Below, in pieces: positions 8,244-16,677 of a DNA stretch of 64,000 nt (the stretch's first letter is position 1; each line of letters starts with the position of its first letter). The notes under the pieces are model-generated. The model saw nothing but the letters and a program-made list of their open reading frames with translations, did no database searches and was not told where the DNA came from. The stretch spans positions 1 through 64,000 of the forward strand of contig JABLXR010000018.1 in the NCBI GenBank assembly GCA_013178015.1. Reading direction: 5' to 3'. The position numbers and the translations under genes are program-made. This DNA is from Anaerolineae bacterium. GTDB lineage: Bacteria > Chloroflexota > Anaerolineae > DRVO01.

Positions 8244-9647
8244 CTACGCCCGCGCCAGCTCCTCGTCCACCAACGGGCAAGCGGAAGCCATGGCATCAGC
8301 GGCGGTCTTCTCGCCCGTCCACACCAGGTCAATCTCGGCTTGGAAGATGGTGCTAATCTTGTCCCACTTGGCCCCGGCACCCGGCCAGCGGATCTTCGCC
8401 GGGTCGCCGACGATGTCTACCAGCCCGGCCCAACCGAGCGCCTCGGTCTCCGGAGTGAGGAAGGTGTACAGCATCCTCTTGACGCTGGGCATGGCCTTCT
8501 GGAAGGTGTTGAAGGCGGTCATCATCTCTTCTTCGGTCACGAAGTCCCGGCAGTACTCCCAGGCCAGGTTCGGCTTCTGGGAGCCGGTCCAGATGCCCCA
8601 GCACCAGGTGTGCTGGTAGAAGGTGCGGTTGCCGTCATTCGCCTTGGGGGCCAGGCAGGCGCCCCAGTCCAGGCCCTGCTCGCCGGCGTTCTTGATGTCG
8701 CCCAAGTTCCAGGCGTTGCCCAGGTACATGGCTACCTGGCCGGTCTGGAACATGTTCGGGGCGCCTTGCATGGTTGACTGCATAGAGACGGACGGCGCGA
8801 TGTAGTCCTTGATCACCATATCGGCCCAGTACTGCAGCGCCTCGGCGGTCCTCGGGTCGGTCGCGGTGCACCGCGTCTCGTCGGCATTGAAGACGTCGCC
8901 GCGGTTCGACCAGATCCAGTACAGCCAGGGCACGAACCACAGATCGTAGACGATGCCGTACTGAGACGGGGCGCCCGTCTCAGCGCCTATCGTGAGCGCC
9001 AGGGCAGCTTCGCGGATCTGATCCCAAGTGTAGTCGTTGTTCGGGTAAGCCACGCCCGCGGCGTCCAGTAGAGCCTTGTTGTAGTACATCGCCACCGGGC
9101 CAGGGATGATGGCGATCAGCAGCGAGTAGATGCTATTCTGGTAGGTGACACTGCCCAGCGCGCCTTCCCACAGGTCCTCCTTCTTGAGGATGGGGTCCAC
9201 CTCCATGAAGGGATCCAAGTTGACGAGAGCCCCGTTCTCGGCATAGGGTTGAACGTAGCCCTCCCACATGTCGTAGATGTCCGGCGCGGTCCCGGCCGCG
9301 ATGACCGTCTGCAGCCTCTCGAAGTAGTTCTGGCCCGCGGGCATGGGGGTCATCGTGACCGTCACGCCCTCGCGGGCTTGGGCAAAGCGCTGGTTGAACG
9401 CCTCCTTGGCCGCGATCTCGTCCGGGCCCGAGCAGCACAGCAGGATGGTCAGCTCCCCCTGCTCGTAGGTCGGAGCCGGTGCGGCGATCACCGTCTCCTT
9501 GACGATCTTCTCGACCTCCACAGTCTCCTTTACCACTTTCTCGACCACTTGCGGGGTGGCGGCACCGCAGGCGGCCAGGGCCAGCCCGCCCGCTGCCATT
9601 CCACCAAGACGGAGAAACTCCCTGCGGCTAGACCTTCTCGCGGTCAC
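8244..9647 (-). CDS. Extracellular sugar-binding lipoprotein of ABC importer (Tat signal)
   Basis: A 467-residue family 1 solute-binding protein. The N-terminus reads SRREFLRLGG, a twin-arginine signal, followed by the lipobox LAAC. A charged VEK/KET repeat spacer then links the lipid anchor to the body, as is common in Chloroflexota binding proteins. The body has the usual ILLCCSGPDE start and AFNQRFAQ helix, and a long aromatic-rich C-terminal lobe. It captures the sugar outside the cell and hands it to the permeases at 7174 and 6267. The GTG start is preceded by AGGAGGCAGAGAC. The ligand is unknown. Confidence 0.92.
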   Translation of the reverse strand: MTARRSSRREFLRLGGMAAGGLALAACGAATPQVVEKVVKETVEVEKIVKETVIAAPAPTYEQGELTILLCCSGPDEIAAKEAFNQRFAQAREGVTVTMTPMPAGQNYFERLQTVIAAGTAPDIYDMWEGYVQPYAENGALVNLDPFMEVDPILKKEDLWEGALGSVTYQNSIYSLLIAIIPGPVAMYYNKALLDAAGVAYPNNDYTWDQIREAALALTIGAETGAPSQYGIVYDLWFVPWLYWIWSNRGDVFNADETRCTATDPRTAEALQYWADMVIKDYIAPSVSMQSTMQGAPNMFQTGQVAMYLGNAWNLGDIKNAGEQGLDWGACLAPKANDGNRTFYQHTWCWGIWTGSQKPNLAWEYCRDFVTEEEMMTAFNTFQKAMPSVKRMLYTFLTPETEALGWAGLVDIVGDPAKIRWPGAGAKWDKISTIFQAEIDLVWTGEKTAADAMASACPLVDEELARA

Positions 9648-9720
9648 GTCTCTGCCTCCTATTGGCCTTCGGTCCCCTCGGCGGCAACTCCCGGGTGTGC
9701 CCCCCGACCCTCTCCCTGTG

Positions 9721-9784
9721 GATGGTGGCCAGTGGATGGCGGATAGAGGGCAAGCAGGCGTCCGCTACCCTCTGGCCACCATCC
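9721..9784. repeat. GGATGGTGGCCAG hairpin
   Basis: Arms 9721-9733 and 9772-9784 are perfect inverses of 13 bases. The surrounding words (GTGGATGG, AGTGGATGGCGGATAG) are repetitive. The right flank runs into the stop codon of the URO-D gene at 9793. It separates that gene from the binding-protein gene. Confidence 0.6.
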
Positions 9785-9792
9785 GCCAGTCA

Positions 9793-10992
9793 CTATCCAC
9801 CGATCCAGTCCATGCTGCGCGCGTATCGGTCCGCCACCTCCACCACCTCCCAGTAGGCACGGGCGATTTGCTCGTCCGTGAGGGCGGCGCCGTCGAAGCT
9901 CAGGGCGGGGATGACCACGACGTCCGGAGCGAAGAGGCTGGCGATTCGCCGTAGACGAGCCACCGCTGCCTCCAGATCCTCATCGTAGTCGCGCCCGATC
10001 CCCCCGATCCCGGTGTAGATCACCCCCCGCCCGGCGAAAGCCTCCTTCAGCCGGGGGAAGTCGTCCTTGCTGTATTCATACGCCAGGGTGACTCCCCTGA
10101 TGGGCGGGGTATGATCCAGGTACAGATGTGCCGAGGGGTTGGGGCCGCAGTTGTGCAGCAGCCCGCCGCCGAATTGGGCGTAGATGCGGCTGTTGTAGGG
10201 CCGGGAGAACTCGGTGAACGTCGCCGGACTGATGGTGGCGCAGACGTCGTCGGAGACGTAGCCCTTGTAGTCTTCTGGGGCCCAGAGATCGTCGAAGTCG
10301 GTAGTGGACATGTTCTCCCGTCCCCCGGCTGCGGCAACGATGGCGGTGTAGCAGGAGATCATGTCGTCGGTGACCCGGTCTAGCAGGGCGTGTAGCTCCT
10401 CCGGGTACTCGTAGAAGGCAGCGTAGTACAGATTGGTCTCCACCAGGTCCTTGCCTGTGTTTAGAGGGCCGCCCAGGTCTATCCCGGAGATGTAGATGCG
10501 GCCTTGGCCGCGCTCCGCGAAGAGCGATACGCGGTGCAGGCACTCGGGCATCAGGCCCTGCGTTGTGGGATCGAACTGGGGCAGCTCCTGCACCTGCTTC
10601 ATGTCGTAGATCAAGTTGTGGCGGATGCCAGGCATCTGGTTAGGGTCGTCGGACCAGTGCACCGGAATGCCGTACACGGTGGCCATGGTCATGTAGCCCA
10701 CGTCGGGCCGCATGGTAGGGATGTAATCATCCGGAAGGACGCGCAGGGCTCGCTCGATCCCGGCCAGACTGACGGCCCACTGCTTCTCGGCGTCCTCCAA
10801 CTGCTCCCGCATGGAGAAGCCCCAGGGGTTCTCGTGCACGTTGATCTTGAGGGGCACGTGATCCACCCGTCGGTAGTCCCAGGCGCGACGCACCCTCTGC
10901 TTGCGCCGCTCGATCTCGGCGTCGTCGTACAGGTCCCAGATGCGCTCCAGGGCCTCGCCCGACTGCCGCTTGAGGCCGGCCTCACCCGGCAT
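9793..10992 (-). CDS. URO-D-superfamily protein (paralogue 2, MtaA-like metal site)
   Basis: About 399 residues. It differs from the other copies in having a long N-terminal helix (YDDAEIERRKQRVRRAWDY) and in keeping LLHNCGPN, an H-x-C pair at the zinc position of MtaA-type methyltransferases. Other family marks are NPWGFSM near residue 60 and the ISGIDLGGPLNTG segment near residue 160. The start at 10992 is chosen for GGGGAGG six bases upstream. Ten more codons are possible upstream (11022). Of the six URO-D proteins in the window this is the one most likely to bind zinc and move a methyl group. The substrate is unknown, and no corrinoid protein is encoded nearby. Confidence 0.82.
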   Translation of the reverse strand: MPGEAGLKRQSGEALERIWDLYDDAEIERRKQRVRRAWDYRRVDHVPLKINVHENPWGFSMREQLEDAEKQWAVSLAGIERALRVLPDDYIPTMRPDVGYMTMATVYGIPVHWSDDPNQMPGIRHNLIYDMKQVQELPQFDPTTQGLMPECLHRVSLFAERGQGRIYISGIDLGGPLNTGKDLVETNLYYAAFYEYPEELHALLDRVTDDMISCYTAIVAAAGGRENMSTTDFDDLWAPEDYKGYVSDDVCATISPATFTEFSRPYNSRIYAQFGGGLLHNCGPNPSAHLYLDHTPPIRGVTLAYEYSKDDFPRLKEAFAGRGVIYTGIGGIGRDYDEDLEAAVARLRRIASLFAPDVVVIPALSFDGAALTDEQIARAYWEVVEVADRYARSMDWIGG

Positions 10993-11089
10993 CAATGCCT
11001 CCCCGGGGGAAGGCGATGGCACCCTCCATGCACACTGTCATGCTGAGCTCCATACGCTGCGGGGCGGCGTGCCCTGCCGCAATGATGCC

Positions 11090-11290
11090 CATTCCCGTAG
11101 GGGCGAACCGCCATGGCAGGAGAGGCGGCGCCGGTCGGCAACGTCACGCCCATTCCCGTGGGGCGAACCTCTGTGGAAGGAGGCGCGGCGCTGGTCACCA
11201 ACGTCACGTCCATTCCCGTGGGGCGAACCAAGGTTCGCCCGTGGCCTGACGTCTCGGCGGTAGCCCGGGCGAACACAGGTTCGCCCCTAC
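11090..11290. repeat. GGGCGAACC repeat cluster with two palindromes
   Basis: The unit CATTCCCGTGGGGCGAACC occurs at 11090-11109 (with one extra base), 11151-11169 and 11211-11229, a period of 60-61 bases. The DNA between units is also related (about three quarters identical). The third unit forms the palindrome GGGCGAACC-AA-GGTTCGCCC (11221-11240). A second one, GGGCGAAC-ACAG-GTTCGCCC, lies at 11267-11286. The remaining non-coding DNA of 10993-11423 shows no gene. Confidence 0.7.
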
Positions 11291-11423
11291 GACGCAGACG
11301 CTTCGAGCATCGCGCCCAAGCCCAGAAAGCTCCTGTATCGTGTCCAGTTGCCGGGCCTCACTGCACATAACGCCTACCTCAAGACATCTGCCTACGACGA
11401 CGGCTGCCGCCACCTCGCCCCAC

Positions 11424-14339
11424 CTACTGCAGCCCTAGACGGACGGTCTCGATGCCGAACGCGGCTATCGGCACCTCGATGGCGCCGTCCCGGAGCGACA
11501 GGGCCCCTAGGTCGCGCTCCACGATGTCGGTCCGCCGGGCCGAGACTATGCGGGCTGCGGGCAGCCGTACCCAGGCCGTTGTATCTCGGCCCTCCAGTTC
11601 CATCAGCCGGACGATCAGCCCTTCACCGCCCTCGGCCCGCTTGAGAGTGAAGGCCATCACGTTCCCCGGTTCCACCTCCAGGAGGCTGCCCGCGCCGTCC
11701 GCCCGGCTCCCCGCCTGGCCGGCCGGCAGCACGATGGCCTGCATGTCGGTGCAGTAGCCCCAGCCGAAGCGGGCCCTCTCAGTGTGGCCCCAGTCGGGCC
11801 CGTGCCCGACGAGGGAGAAGCGGAAGGCAAAGTCTCCTCCCTGGCGCTCCTTGAAGTTGGTGGTCCAGTAGTTGTTCATGGCGTAGGCGAAGAAGTGGCC
11901 GCCGGCCAAATCCAGGTGACTCTGCCACTTGCCCGTGTTGATGTCGCCGATGGATACCACCGGCACCTCGCGAGACGACCAGGTGACGCCGTAGTCAGGC
12001 CCGGAGGCGTCGAGCCAGTAATCGAGGTTGTGCCAGTCGTGGCAGCTATCGGGAAGCTGGTCCACCCCGGGCTGCATGGCCGCTGCTCCCGCTACCTCGA
12101 GGGTGAATCGGGCTTGCGGGACCAGGAGAGGGAAGGCGAAGTAGAGCCCCTCTTTCTCCAGGGTCTCTTCCTTGTACAGGCGATTGACCAGGTCTATCCG
12201 CTTCAGGTCCTGGTAGAGGATGACCTCCTGCCGCAGCCAGGGAATCACGTAGGGCGCCAACCTGCCCTTGCCCCAGTGAGGGTCGGAGAGCCGGACGTGC
12301 TTGCCCATGGCGCACTTGCCCAGCGAGGCAATGCTGCCCCAGACCGGACCGGACTGACCGGCGTAGACGCCGCTGCACTCGGGGACGAACCGGCCGTGGA
12401 TGGGCGGCTCGCCGCTGTCGTACACCAGTTGGTTAAGCTGGAAGGGGCTGTCGCCGTCCACCAGCTCCCGGCCCAGTTCCTTGTCGTAGATGCTGGCGAC
12501 GGCACCGGTGGCAGGGTCGAGGGTGACCCGGTAGTACCGGTTCTCGATGGCGTTGCCCTGGACGGATACCGATGCCTGCCCCACCCGAGGGGCTGTGCCC
12601 GAGTCAATGGTGTAGAGGGAATACCCGTAGGACGGGACGTCCTGGGCCAGGAAGCCGATGGTCAGGCCTCCTCCCTGGTGCGACTCCAGCACCTGGTAGG
12701 CCACCTCGCGGCCGGTGGGATCGAGCAGCCGGAAGATTTCCCCGGCCTCAATCACGCTATCCAGCCGGGCCGTCACCGGGGCGCTGCGTCTCCATGACAG
12801 GGGGTTGAATACGGCGATGGCCGGCGACGTGCCGGTGCGGAAGTGGCCAGCGAAGCGCTGCAGCCCCTGTCTCAGGAGACCGTGCGTCAACTCCACGGCG
12901 TTGGTGGCGAAGGCCGCCTTCGTCTGCCACTCGCTGGTGGTCGTCTCCAGGTAGGGGTCGGAGACGTTGTTCCACATGCCCCAGGTGTGCTCGTCGTAGA
13001 GCATTAACTGGTCGTAGGCTTCCTCGATCTGGTCCTCCGGATAGCCTTCCGAGCCCATCGCCGCCGACAGGGACAGCAGCTTCTCCGCCGAAGCCAGCTC
13101 CTCGTGGGCCACGCGGGTGATGCCGGTCTCGTACGCTGAGGAGGCAGGGCCGTCCATCCACCAGTCGGTCCAATCGCCGGCATAGTGAGGGAACTCAGCG
13201 CCATAGGTTTGTTCCATGTAGCGGAAGAACTGGGTGCTGGTGGCGATGATGAGCTTGGGGAAGGCGTAGCGCTCGTTCCACTCCCGGACGATGCGGGAGA
13301 GGTACACGCACGGAGGAGCGTTGTCCGCCGTCTTGCAGGTAGTACGCAGGCTGATGGCGTCATACGGGTAGCCGCCCGCTTCCAGCGACTGCAGGTAGCC
13401 CGGCAGATTCCGGTGCGCGGCATCGAAGGAAGTGGTCAGGCCGAGCTCTCGCCCCTCTACGTAGATGTGCTCTGGGTCGGTGTTCCAGACCAGCACCTCA
13501 CTGCCGTCGGGACCGGCCCAGTAGAAGGGGCGGGAGATACGGGGCACCTTGGCTCGGTCCACGCCGTCTTGCGCCCATCTCCGATTGACGGCGGTGGAGA
13601 GGTAGCGAACGCCGCTCCTGGCCAGCACCTGAGCGAACCCCCAGGGGTTCCCGGGGATGTCGGTGGTCATGGCACTGGTGATCTCCAGGTTGTGCTCGCG
13701 GGCCAGCTCGAAGGCGTAGTAGATGGAGCGAATGAGCTCCTCGTGAGTGAGGAGGGCGGAGTTGAAGGCGGCGTACTGAGCCGTGATCTCGATCCGCCCG
13801 TCGCGGACGAAGTCAAGGAAATCGGCTCTGTCCCTATCGCTGGCGTCCTCCAGGAAGAACTTGACCGCCCAGGTGGTGTCCGCCGTCCAGCGGAAGCGGG
13901 CTTCCTCGGGGAAGTCGTCCGTCTGGCGGCAGTAGTCAATGATGCGCCGGAAGTAGTCCCTGTGCTGCTGGATGCACACCTCGGGGAGATCGGTGTAGCC
14001 CAAGTCGTGGTGAGAGAAGGGCACGAGGTACACCTTCCAGTGGCGGACCGGCAGGAGCAAGGTCTGGTGAGTGGCCTCAACCCCGCCAACGCGCAGAACG
14101 AAGGCCGCCTGGGTGGCCGAGCTGACTTCGGGCACGGTGATCTCGTAGTGGCCCAGCCCGCGCTCGATAATTCCCAGTTCCACTGTCTCGACTTGCCCCG
14201 CCACATCCACCGACAGGACGCCTTCCGCCGGGGCGCTGCTGTTATCCACCTGCACCTTGACAACCTGGCGCAGGCCCCGGTCGGTCTGCGTCACGAAGCC
14301 CGTCCTGATGATGGCGAAGCTGGTCAAGTGCCCCGACAT
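11424..14339 (-). CDS. GH38 alpha-mannosidase-like glycoside hydrolase
   Basis: A 971-residue protein. An N-terminal beta domain (1-100) leads into the GH38-type catalytic barrel with FSHHDLGYTDLPE at 108-120 (zinc-binding H-x-D) and TTDIPGNPWG at 225-234, whose Asp227 is the candidate nucleophile. Helical and large beta-sandwich domains follow, as in alpha-mannosidases. Zinc-dependent retaining mannosidases of this family remove alpha-linked mannose. There is no signal peptide, so it acts on imported sugar. The start is supported by AAGGAGAGAG upstream of the ATG. The sequences around both motifs are not typical (no DPFGHS), so the substrate may not be mannose. Confidence 0.85.
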   Translation of the reverse strand: MSGHLTSFAIIRTGFVTQTDRGLRQVVKVQVDNSSAPAEGVLSVDVAGQVETVELGIIERGLGHYEITVPEVSSATQAAFVLRVGGVEATHQTLLLPVRHWKVYLVPFSHHDLGYTDLPEVCIQQHRDYFRRIIDYCRQTDDFPEEARFRWTADTTWAVKFFLEDASDRDRADFLDFVRDGRIEITAQYAAFNSALLTHEELIRSIYYAFELAREHNLEITSAMTTDIPGNPWGFAQVLARSGVRYLSTAVNRRWAQDGVDRAKVPRISRPFYWAGPDGSEVLVWNTDPEHIYVEGRELGLTTSFDAAHRNLPGYLQSLEAGGYPYDAISLRTTCKTADNAPPCVYLSRIVREWNERYAFPKLIIATSTQFFRYMEQTYGAEFPHYAGDWTDWWMDGPASSAYETGITRVAHEELASAEKLLSLSAAMGSEGYPEDQIEEAYDQLMLYDEHTWGMWNNVSDPYLETTTSEWQTKAAFATNAVELTHGLLRQGLQRFAGHFRTGTSPAIAVFNPLSWRRSAPVTARLDSVIEAGEIFRLLDPTGREVAYQVLESHQGGGLTIGFLAQDVPSYGYSLYTIDSGTAPRVGQASVSVQGNAIENRYYRVTLDPATGAVASIYDKELGRELVDGDSPFQLNQLVYDSGEPPIHGRFVPECSGVYAGQSGPVWGSIASLGKCAMGKHVRLSDPHWGKGRLAPYVIPWLRQEVILYQDLKRIDLVNRLYKEETLEKEGLYFAFPLLVPQARFTLEVAGAAAMQPGVDQLPDSCHDWHNLDYWLDASGPDYGVTWSSREVPVVSIGDINTGKWQSHLDLAGGHFFAYAMNNYWTTNFKERQGGDFAFRFSLVGHGPDWGHTERARFGWGYCTDMQAIVLPAGQAGSRADGAGSLLEVEPGNVMAFTLKRAEGGEGLIVRLMELEGRDTTAWVRLPAARIVSARRTDIVERDLGALSLRDGAIEVPIAAFGIETVRLGLQ

Positions 14340-14387
14340 GTGGCTCTCTCCTTGGCGACGATGCGCCCGGCTAAGGCCGATCGCGAC

Positions 14388-15533
14388 TCAGGCGGAGTAG
14401 CTTCCGTACTTGTGGCCCGCCTCCACGAAGGCGGCAATGTTCTCCAAAGGCGTCCCCACCACAGTGGAATCGGCGGTGCCGAGCACGAAGCCACCTCCAG
14501 GGGCAGCGTCTCGGATGCAGTCGGCCACCGCGCGTTCGACCTGCTCCGGCGTGCCCTGGAGGAGCACCTCCACCGGGTCCACGTTGCCTTTCAGCGCGAT
14601 GCGCCCGGCGGCAGCCCGCTTGAGCTCCCCCAGATCCTCCACGTCTCCCTGCGGGGGTGGCAGCAAAGGGCAAACTATGCTCACCCCGGCCTGGACCAGG
14701 TCCTCCAGCAGCACCCGGACGTGTCCGTGCTGGTGCAAGTGCAAGGGCACGTCGAACTCCCGGCACACCTGGCTCACGGCCGCCAGCACCGGCCGGTCCC
14801 ACTCCCGATACAGCCGGGGGCTGACGATGGGTGGGCCGCTATAGCCGCTGTTGACGAAGATGGCCTGGGTGGCGGTGTTCTGCAGGACGTGCCGGGTGAC
14901 CTCAGCGATGTGCTCCAGGTAGCGCCGGTGCAGATGCCGGCAGTAGTCCGGGTGGTCCTGGAGGTCATAGAGGGTGGCCACCATGCCGCCCTCGCGGGCG
15001 CTGCCCAAGAAGCTGGTGAACAGCTCGCCGACACCCGGCGTCACCAGCCCGGCCTCTCCCACCCCGGCCAGGGCCTCGCAGATGCCGCTCAGGTCGGACG
15101 CTCGAGGATCGTCGAAGTAGTAGGCCTCGTAGGCGGGCATGTCTCGGACGAAGTCCTTCACCGGGTGCTCGATCAGCCAGCCAGCGTACACGGGAGTGGT
15201 GCGGGCTACGGCGTGAAGCCTGCCCTTCGGCGTCCGATACTCGATCTCCGTTTCGATTTCCTCGGGATCGAGGAATCGCGATCGCTCGGTCACCATCTCT
15301 GCCTGTCTCGGCGAGGCACCGATCCCGGGCACGATCCAGGCATCGGCGCCGAAGTACTGGAAGGCCGCCAGATGCGTCTGCCACCAGGGCGTCTCGGCGA
15401 ACGGCCCCACCAACTCGTGGAACGGCCGCCCGCTCACCGCCAGGGCGGTGGCGTCCCAGATCTCGGGCGAGACGGGCACGCGATCGGGAACCTGATTGCG
15501 ATAGGCGGCCAGCATCCGCTCTCTGGAGGTCAC
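14388..15533 (-). CDS. URO-D-superfamily protein (paralogue 3)
   Basis: A 381-residue member of the URO-D fold, opening MTSRERMLAAYRNQVPDRVP and closing GTPLENIAAFVEAGHKYG. At the metal position it has LHLHQHGHV, an H-x-H where MtaA-type proteins have H-x-C. Both histidines could hold a metal. The later conserved segment KGNVDPVEVLL matches the family. The GTG start lies 28 bases after the previous gene's stop and has GAGG upstream. It sits between another URO-D gene and the GH38 gene. The function is unknown. Confidence 0.83.
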   Translation of the reverse strand: MTSRERMLAAYRNQVPDRVPVSPEIWDATALAVSGRPFHELVGPFAETPWWQTHLAAFQYFGADAWIVPGIGASPRQAEMVTERSRFLDPEEIETEIEYRTPKGRLHAVARTTPVYAGWLIEHPVKDFVRDMPAYEAYYFDDPRASDLSGICEALAGVGEAGLVTPGVGELFTSFLGSAREGGMVATLYDLQDHPDYCRHLHRRYLEHIAEVTRHVLQNTATQAIFVNSGYSGPPIVSPRLYREWDRPVLAAVSQVCREFDVPLHLHQHGHVRVLLEDLVQAGVSIVCPLLPPPQGDVEDLGELKRAAAGRIALKGNVDPVEVLLQGTPEQVERAVADCIRDAAPGGGFVLGTADSTVVGTPLENIAAFVEAGHKYGSYSA

Positions 15534-15561
15534 GCCAGCAACCTCGGGGCCAGCCCCGGCA

Positions 15562-16677
15562 TCATGGTACCGGCCCCCGGGCGGCCCGCATGAAGGTGTG
15601 GACGTTCTCCACCGGCGTGTCCACGGTCAGGGGGCTGCCCGTGCTCATGATGAAGCCCCCATTCTTGGCTGCCGGCAGCTGGGCCCTCACGGCCTGCTCC
15701 ACGTCGGCCGGCCGGCCCCGGAGCATGACCTCGACGCTGTCCACGTTGCCTACCAGGCAGAGGCTGTCCCCCACCTGGCGCTTGATCTCGACCACATCCA
15801 CATTGAAGCCCTTCTTGGGCTCCTCCACCATCAGGGCCTTGATGTTGACATCCTTCAGGTAGGGCACGAGCGGGCCGATGTTGCCCATGAAGTAGATGAA
15901 GGGGATGATCCCGAAGTCGGCCACCCGGCGGTTGAAGTCCTTGTAGATGGGGTAGATGAGAGAGCCGAACATGTCCGGGGATACCGTGTCCGCAGCCACG
16001 TAGGCCTCGGAGCTCATCAAAGCGTGGCAGCCGATGGCAGCCAGGGCCTTGGCCTGCTCCAGGTAGCCCTCGTAGCTGCGGCCGATGAGGTACTCCATCA
16101 GGGCGGGCTTCTCCACCAGGGCGATCAGGGCCTCGGTGTAGCCCAGGGGACCGTCGGGGTCGAAGGTGGTGCAGACGGGAGAGCCCAGATTCATGGCCAC
16201 GAAGGCCTCGTCGCCGAAGCGGCGCAGGATCTCCACCACGTGGTCGTAAGTGCCTGACTCGAGGATTTGGTCTTTGGTCGGGTAGTGGCCGGCCACATAG
16301 TCGTCTACCTCCGCCTTGGAGGTCAACCCGATCCTTCTGGCCTTGCGACGGCCCCAGTCCACCGTCCAGTTGGGCAACAGGCGGTTGCGCTCGCCGGTGT
16401 CCGGGTTCAACAGGTAGAGATCCTGGCCCTCCTGCACCACCGGCCGGTCCCGGACGTCGCGAGAAGCGCCCCCGCCCAGGTGGATGATGTCGGGCTTGAA
16501 GGTCTGGTAGAAGTTGGCGTCTATCTCGGCTAGCCGAGGTCCGCCCAGGGTGGGGAAGAGCCGAGGATCGAGGCCGAGGATGTCCAGCTTGTACACCCCC
16601 CACCAGTGGGGGAAAGCGGGCACCACATCGGTCTTCTCGCCGGCCAGCGCCTTCAGGACTCTCTCTTTGCCGGTCAC
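15562..16677 (-). CDS. URO-D-superfamily protein (paralogue 4)
   Basis: A 371-residue protein closest to paralogue 1 (shared WWG-Y-K, GGGAS/GG-YP and EDMAAADT-like EAYVAADT segments). At the metal position it reads YFMGNI, so neither histidine nor cysteine is present, and the last conserved position reads STGSPLTVDTP. It therefore probably cannot bind zinc in the MtaA manner. The GTG start directly abuts the stop of the isomerase gene (TAGGTG), which points to coupled translation. A second frame on the same strand (15530-16726) is an overlapping shadow without family features. Confidence 0.83.
   Translation of the reverse strand: MTGKERVLKALAGEKTDVVPAFPHWWGVYKLDILGLDPRLFPTLGGPRLAEIDANFYQTFKPDIIHLGGGASRDVRDRPVVQEGQDLYLLNPDTGERNRLLPNWTVDWGRRKARRIGLTSKAEVDDYVAGHYPTKDQILESGTYDHVVEILRRFGDEAFVAMNLGSPVCTTFDPDGPLGYTEALIALVEKPALMEYLIGRSYEGYLEQAKALAAIGCHALMSSEAYVAADTVSPDMFGSLIYPIYKDFNRRVADFGIIPFIYFMGNIGPLVPYLKDVNIKALMVEEPKKGFNVDVVEIKRQVGDSLCLVGNVDSVEVMLRGRPADVEQAVRAQLPAAKNGGFIMSTGSPLTVDTPVENVHTFMRAARGPVP

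Noticed and set aside
11090-11290. CRISPR-like spaced repeats
   Set aside because: Only three units, the DNA between them is also repeated, and no cas gene is present.
13185-15593. An 802-codon open frame on the plus strand
   Set aside because: It lies opposite the GH38 and URO-D genes, whose family motifs are clear. The frame is open because of the GC-rich codon use and shows no family feature.
4640-16677. Haem or siroheme biosynthesis locus because of URO-D proteins
   Set aside because: No other haem gene is present, the copies are in a sugar operon, and their metal-site and active-site residues differ from true uroporphyrinogen decarboxylase.
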